Shown here piece by piece: positions 6,496-9,136 of a stretch of 9,136 bases of DNA (within the stretch, counting starts at the first letter, position 1; each line of letters begins with the position of its first letter). The notes beneath the pieces are model-generated. The model saw only the letters and a list, made by a program, of their open reading frames with translations. It did no database searches and was not told the DNA's origin. The DNA comes from UBA7803 sp041608775 (GTDB taxonomy: Bacteria; Pseudomonadota; Gammaproteobacteria; Pseudomonadales; Azotimanducaceae): assembly GCA_041608775.1 (NCBI GenBank), contig JBFISC010000143.1, forward strand, positions 1-9,136, read 5' to 3'. A program made the position numbers and the translations under genes.

Positions 6496-6533
6496 GCTGT
6501 GATGAGCCTTTCCGTCGCGCAACAGGGGCTTAC

Positions 6534-7154
6534 ATGCTGACACTATTCTACGCGCCCGGTGCCTGTTCCCGCGCCTCGCACATCGCGCTGCGGGAGGCTG
6601 GTGCCGAATTCGAGCTCCGCCCGGTGGATTTCGCCAACGCCGAGCAGCGCGGCGACGCCTACCGGAGAGTGAACCCCAAAGGCCGGGTTCCCGCGCTGGC
6701 GACCGACCGGGGCGTTCTCACCGAGACGCCGGCCATTCTTGCCTACGTGGCGCAGACTTTTCCGGAGGCGAATCTCGCCCCGCTGGACGATCCGTTCGAG
6801 TTCGCACGCCTGCAGGCTTTCACCAGCTACCTGTGCGCCACGGTGCACGTGGCCCACGCGCACAGCCGTCGCGGCGAACGCTGGGCCGACGACGAGGCGG
6901 CCATCGCCGAGATGAAGCGCAAGGCGCCCGAGGTGATGGCGGAGTGCTTCGAGCTGATCGAGAACCAGATGTTTGCGGGCCCGTGGGTGATGGGAAAGGC
7001 GTACTCCATCGCGGACCCTTACCTGTTCACCATCACCCAGTGGCTGCCCGGGCATCGGGTCAACGTCGCCAGGTATCCGAAGATCCGCGACCACCTGCAG
7101 CGGATGTCGGCGCGCCCGGCGGTTGCCGAGGCGCTGCTGGCCGAAGGCAGCTGA
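6534..7154 (+). CDS. Glutathione S-transferase, beta-class-like
   Basis: A 206-residue cytosolic glutathione transferase. The N-terminal thioredoxin-like domain (1-78) has MLTLFYAPGACSRASHIALREAG, with Cys11 and Ser12 at the usual catalytic site of bacterial beta-class enzymes. NPKGRVPAL (47-55) carries the cis-proline Pro53, and ETPAIL (64-69) holds the glutathione gamma-glutamyl contact. The all-helical C-terminal domain (about 88-206) contains SIADPYLF (158-165), the N-capping box S..D needed for folding. Length and motifs are complete, so it is probably active in conjugating glutathione to electrophiles or protecting against peroxides. AGGGG (6524-6528) lies 5 nt before the ATG. The gene is divergent from the GNAT unit with 38 bp between starts and lies 69 bp upstream of phaC. 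That interval holds a separate promoter, so co-transcription with phaC is not required. Substrate unknown. Confidence 0.92.
   Translation: MLTLFYAPGACSRASHIALREAGAEFELRPVDFANAEQRGDAYRRVNPKGRVPALATDRGVLTETPAILAYVAQTFPEANLAPLDDPFEFARLQAFTSYLCATVHVAHAHSRRGERWADDEAAIAEMKRKAPEVMAECFELIENQMFAGPWVMGKAYSIADPYLFTITQWLPGHRVNVARYPKIRDHLQRMSARPAVAEALLAEGS
6545..6550 (-). promoter_or_regulatory. Candidate -10 element for the GNAT-LLM-VOC unit
   Basis: On the minus strand this reads TAGAAT, five of six matches to the sigma70 -10 consensus. It would put the transcript start near 6538, about 43 nt before the GTG at 6495. It lies inside the first codons of the divergent GST gene, and no good -35 is present. 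If real, it rules out the ATG at 6543 as a start for the GNAT gene. Confidence 0.25.
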
Positions 7155-7165
7155 GGAGCGCGGAT

Positions 7166-7194
7166 TTCACGTCGCGGCGGGGTTCTGCTATACA
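7166..7194 (+). promoter_or_regulatory. Candidate extended -10 sigma70 promoter of phaC
   Basis: TTCACG (7166-7171) and TATACA (7189-7194) are separated by 17 nt, each with four of six consensus matches. TG at 7186-7187 gives the extended -10 arrangement TGcTATACA. Transcription would begin near 7200. GGGAGGAG (7211-7218) ends 5 nt before the phaC ATG and is a strong ribosome binding site. It lies in the 69-bp gap after the GST gene. Confidence 0.45.
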
Positions 7195-7223
7195 CGTCGG
7201 GAGGCTCAAAGGGAGGAGCTGCC

Positions 7224-8900
7224 ATGGCCGAGAACGCGCGCGAACCGGCTCGAGAGTTCGACGATCCCGTTACCCTGAATCCGGTCATCGGTCTGCGCTT
7301 GCAGGATCTGCTGAGCGCGGGTGAGATCCTGCTGCGCCAGGCGGTGCTGCAGCCGAACCTGGTTGCCGAGCAGGTGGCCCGGTTCAACCAGGAGCTGGTC
7401 AGAATCGTCACGGGCGAATCGGATCTGGATGCCTCGCCGAGAGATCGCCGCTTCTCCGACCCGGCCTTCAGCGAGAATCCCGTGTACGGGTTCGCCAAGA
7501 AGAGCTGGCTGGCGTGGCAGCGGAGTCTGAACGACTGGGTGGACGGCTGCGGGCTGGATGAACTCGACCAGGAGCGGGCGCGCTTCGTGGTCAATCTGGT
7601 GGCCGACGCGCTGGCCCCGACCAATTCCCTGCTCGGCAACCCCTCGGCGCTGCGCAAGGCCCGGGAAACCGGGGGCGCGAGCCTGCTGAAAGGCCTGCGC
7701 AACTTCGTCGACGACATGGTGAACAACCACCAGATGCCCGCCCAGGTGGACAAGTCGGCGTTCAAGGTCGGCGAGAACCTGGCGACCACGCCGGGCGCGG
7801 TGGTGTTCCGCAACGAGCTGATCGAGCTGGTCCAGTACCAGCCGACCACCACCATGGTCTGCGCGCGTCCGGTCTTCATCGTGCCCCCGCAGATCAACAA
7901 GTACTACCTGTACGACCTCTCCCCGAACAAGAGCATGGTCCGCTATCTGGTGGATCAGGGGCTGCAGGTGTTCGTGGTGTCCTGGCGCAATCCGCGTGCC
8001 GAGCTGCGCCACATGGGCATGGACCAGTACGTGCAGGCCCTCGACGAGGCCCTGCGGGCGACCCTCGAGATCACCGGGCAGGAAGACGTGAATGCCGTCG
8101 GCGCCTGCGCGGGCGGCATCACCCTGACCCTGGCGCTGGGCCATTTCGCCGCGCGCGGCTGGCGTCCGGCGAGCTCACTCACACTCATGGTGAACGTGCT
8201 GACCTTCGCCGATCAGGATTCCCTGATGACGGCATTCACCACCCCGCAGACCATCGATGCCGCGCGCAAGCGCTCGGCCCGGGAAGGGGTGCTCGACGGC
8301 TACGACACCGCCAAAGTGTTCAACTGGATGCGGCCCAACGACCTGATCTGGAACTACGTGGTCTCGAACTACCTGCACGGGGAGGATCCGCCGACCTTCG
8401 ACATCCTCTACTGGAACAACGACTGCACCCGGCTGCCGGCGCAGCTGCACAGCGACTTTCTCGACCTGTTCCAGGACCATTCCCTCGAACGGCCCGGCGA
8501 CGTGGTGGTGAACGGCACCCCCATCGATCTGAGGGCGACGGATTTCGACGTCTTCATCACCGGCGGCACCACGGACCACATCACCCCCTGGCAGGCGTGC
8601 TACCGGTCCGTGCCCCTGTTCGGCGGCAAGGTCGAGTTTCTGCTGAGCTCCGCCGGCCACATCCAGAGCGTGCTCAACCCGCCCGGCAATCCGAAGGCCG
8701 TGTTCTGGTCAAATCCCGGGACCCCGGATGATCCGGAGGCATGGCGCGCGACGGCGACCCAGCACAACCAATCCTGGTGGGAGTACTGGACGCAGTGGCT
8801 GCGCGAGCGCGGCAACGGGGAGCAGCCGGCTGCGGCCTCCCTGGGCAGCGGTAGCCATCCGGCGATCACGCCCGCGCCGGGAACCTACGTGTTCGAGTAA
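7224..8900 (+). CDS. phaC: Polyhydroxyalkanoate synthase, class II (Pseudomonas-type) PhaC
   Basis: A 558-residue PHA synthase that polymerises (R)-3-hydroxyacyl-CoA into granule polyester in the cytoplasm. Motifs: RDRRFSDPAFSENPVYGF (73-90), APTNSLLGNP (131-140), VPPQINKYYLYDLSPNKS (220-237), VSWRNP (252-257) and the lipase-like box GACAGG with nucleophile Cys295. Later come MRPNDLIWNY (369-378), DILYWNND (393-400), DHITPW with Asp451, GHIQSVLNPPGNPK with His479, and SWW (517-519). The chain ends ASLG...APGTYVFE, the ending I know from Pseudomonas PhaC1/PhaC2. The length matches those class II enzymes (about 560 aa) rather than typical class I (about 590 or more), and no PhaE partner is present, which class III would need. 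The Cys-Asp-His triad is intact. A strong ribosome binding site (GGGAGGAG at 7211-7218) fixes the start. phaZ begins 3 nt after the stop, so the two form one operon. Class II is inferred from remembered motifs and length; medium-chain preference is untested. Confidence 0.95.
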   Translation: MAENAREPAREFDDPVTLNPVIGLRLQDLLSAGEILLRQAVLQPNLVAEQVARFNQELVRIVTGESDLDASPRDRRFSDPAFSENPVYGFAKKSWLAWQRSLNDWVDGCGLDELDQERARFVVNLVADALAPTNSLLGNPSALRKARETGGASLLKGLRNFVDDMVNNHQMPAQVDKSAFKVGENLATTPGAVVFRNELIELVQYQPTTTMVCARPVFIVPPQINKYYLYDLSPNKSMVRYLVDQGLQVFVVSWRNPRAELRHMGMDQYVQALDEALRATLEITGQEDVNAVGACAGGITLTLALGHFAARGWRPASSLTLMVNVLTFADQDSLMTAFTTPQTIDAARKRSAREGVLDGYDTAKVFNWMRPNDLIWNYVVSNYLHGEDPPTFDILYWNNDCTRLPAQLHSDFLDLFQDHSLERPGDVVVNGTPIDLRATDFDVFITGGTTDHITPWQACYRSVPLFGGKVEFLLSSAGHIQSVLNPPGNPKAVFWSNPGTPDDPEAWRATATQHNQSWWEYWTQWLRERGNGEQPAAASLGSGSHPAITPAPGTYVFE

Positions 8901-8903
8901 CCG

Positions 8904-9136
8904 GTGCCCCTGCACTTCCAGCACGTCGACGCGGACGGCCTCCAGGTCCGGGTCGCACAGCGCAATCCCCACGCGCAGGCACAGGGCAGCCTGCTGATCT
9001 TCAACGGCGTCGGCTCGCCCATCGAGGTGCTGACGCCGTTTCTCAAGACCCTGGACCAGCACCACCTGATCACCTTCGACATGCCGGGCGTCGGCGGCTC
9101 GAGCCGCCCGTTCGGTCCTCAGCGCCTGCGCCACTA
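8904..9136 (+). CDS. phaZ: Intracellular PHA depolymerase PhaZ, 3' end off the window
   Basis: The frame is open from GTG 8904 to the window end, about 77 codons (MPLHFQHVDADGLQVRVAQR...). It is an alpha/beta-hydrolase N-terminus. LLIFNGVGSPIEVLTPFL supplies the oxyanion-hole segment (NGVG in place of the usual HG), and ITFDMPGVGGSS is the next strand and turn. Both closely resemble Pseudomonas PhaZ (LLIFNGIGANLELVFPF, AFDVPGVGGSS), which hydrolyses stored medium-chain PHA. The catalytic Ser, Asp and His lie beyond the window. The start is 3 nt after the phaC stop, without a clear ribosome binding site, so translation is probably coupled to phaC. In pseudomonads phaZ lies between phaC1 and phaC2. 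Whether a second synthase follows here cannot be seen. A different alpha/beta hydrolase is the only real alternative and is unlikely given the position. Confidence 0.85.
   Translation, partial: MPLHFQHVDADGLQVRVAQRNPHAQAQGSLLIFNGVGSPIEVLTPFLKTLDQHHLITFDMPGVGGSSRPFGPQRLRH

Noticed and set aside
5848..6540. 230-codon plus-strand frame opposite the GNAT gene
   Set aside because: Antisense composition (Val/His/Ala/Gly-rich) and no ribosome binding site or domain. The GNAT motifs on the other strand are clear.
6496..6543. ATG 6543 as the start of the GNAT gene
   Set aside because: It would overlap the divergent GST start, has no ribosome binding site, and adds 16 residues before the first GNAT strand.
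7206..8144. 312-codon minus-strand frame opposite phaC
   Set aside because: Its His/Gln/Arg/Val-rich translation is a mirror of phaC codons, and no domain is recognisable.

Overview
The window is dense, GC-rich bacterial chromosome with strong G/C preference at third codon positions. It carries ten protein-coding genes, the first and last cut by the window edges, and one tRNA-Ala. The PHA synthase resembles the Pseudomonas-type (class II) enzymes and is followed directly by a PhaZ-type depolymerase. With the beta-class glutathione S-transferase and the tRNA-Ala(CGC), this suggests a proteobacterium, most likely a metabolically versatile gammaproteobacterium. That placement is inferred from recognised protein families; no search was run.

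Layout: (1) 1-1071 (+), the C-terminal part of an AmpG-like MFS permease. It converges, with a 3-bp gap, on (2) 1075-1449 (-), a small PPOX-fold flavoprotein. (3) After a 180-bp divergent intergenic region comes 1630-2832 (+), an acyl-CoA dehydrogenase-fold flavoprotein, probably a hydroxylase type. (4) tRNA-Ala(CGC) at 2886-2961 is followed after 22 nt by a small lipoprotein gene (2984-3418), then a VOC-fold protein (3449-4144). (5) A leftward three-gene unit, GNAT > LLM-class oxidoreductase > VOC protein, runs from 6495 to 4173 with an 11-nt gap and a 4-nt ATGA overlap. It converges on the rightward VOC gene. (6) Divergent from it is a glutathione S-transferase (6534-7154). (7) phaC (7224-8900) and phaZ (from 8904, running off the window) form a storage-polymer operon with a recognisable promoter and a strong ribosome binding site.

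How the genes fit together: phaC and phaZ make and break down intracellular polyhydroxyalkanoate, probably medium-chain-length. The flavin oxidoreductases, VOC proteins and GST look like catabolic or detoxifying accessory enzymes of the kind found in aromatic- or xenobiotic-degrading bacteria, but no substrate can be read from the sequence. The GNAT-LLM-VOC unit is the least explained part and is clearly co-transcribed.

No mobile element, CRISPR array, integrase or toxin-antitoxin pair was seen. Most of the window is ordinary metabolic genome. The findings are modest: an uncharacterised small operon, a PHA synthase with unusual residues at known specificity positions, a tRNA-led mRNA, and two hairpins at convergent gene ends. 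No gene-free stretch exceeds 300 bases; the longest is 1450-1629.
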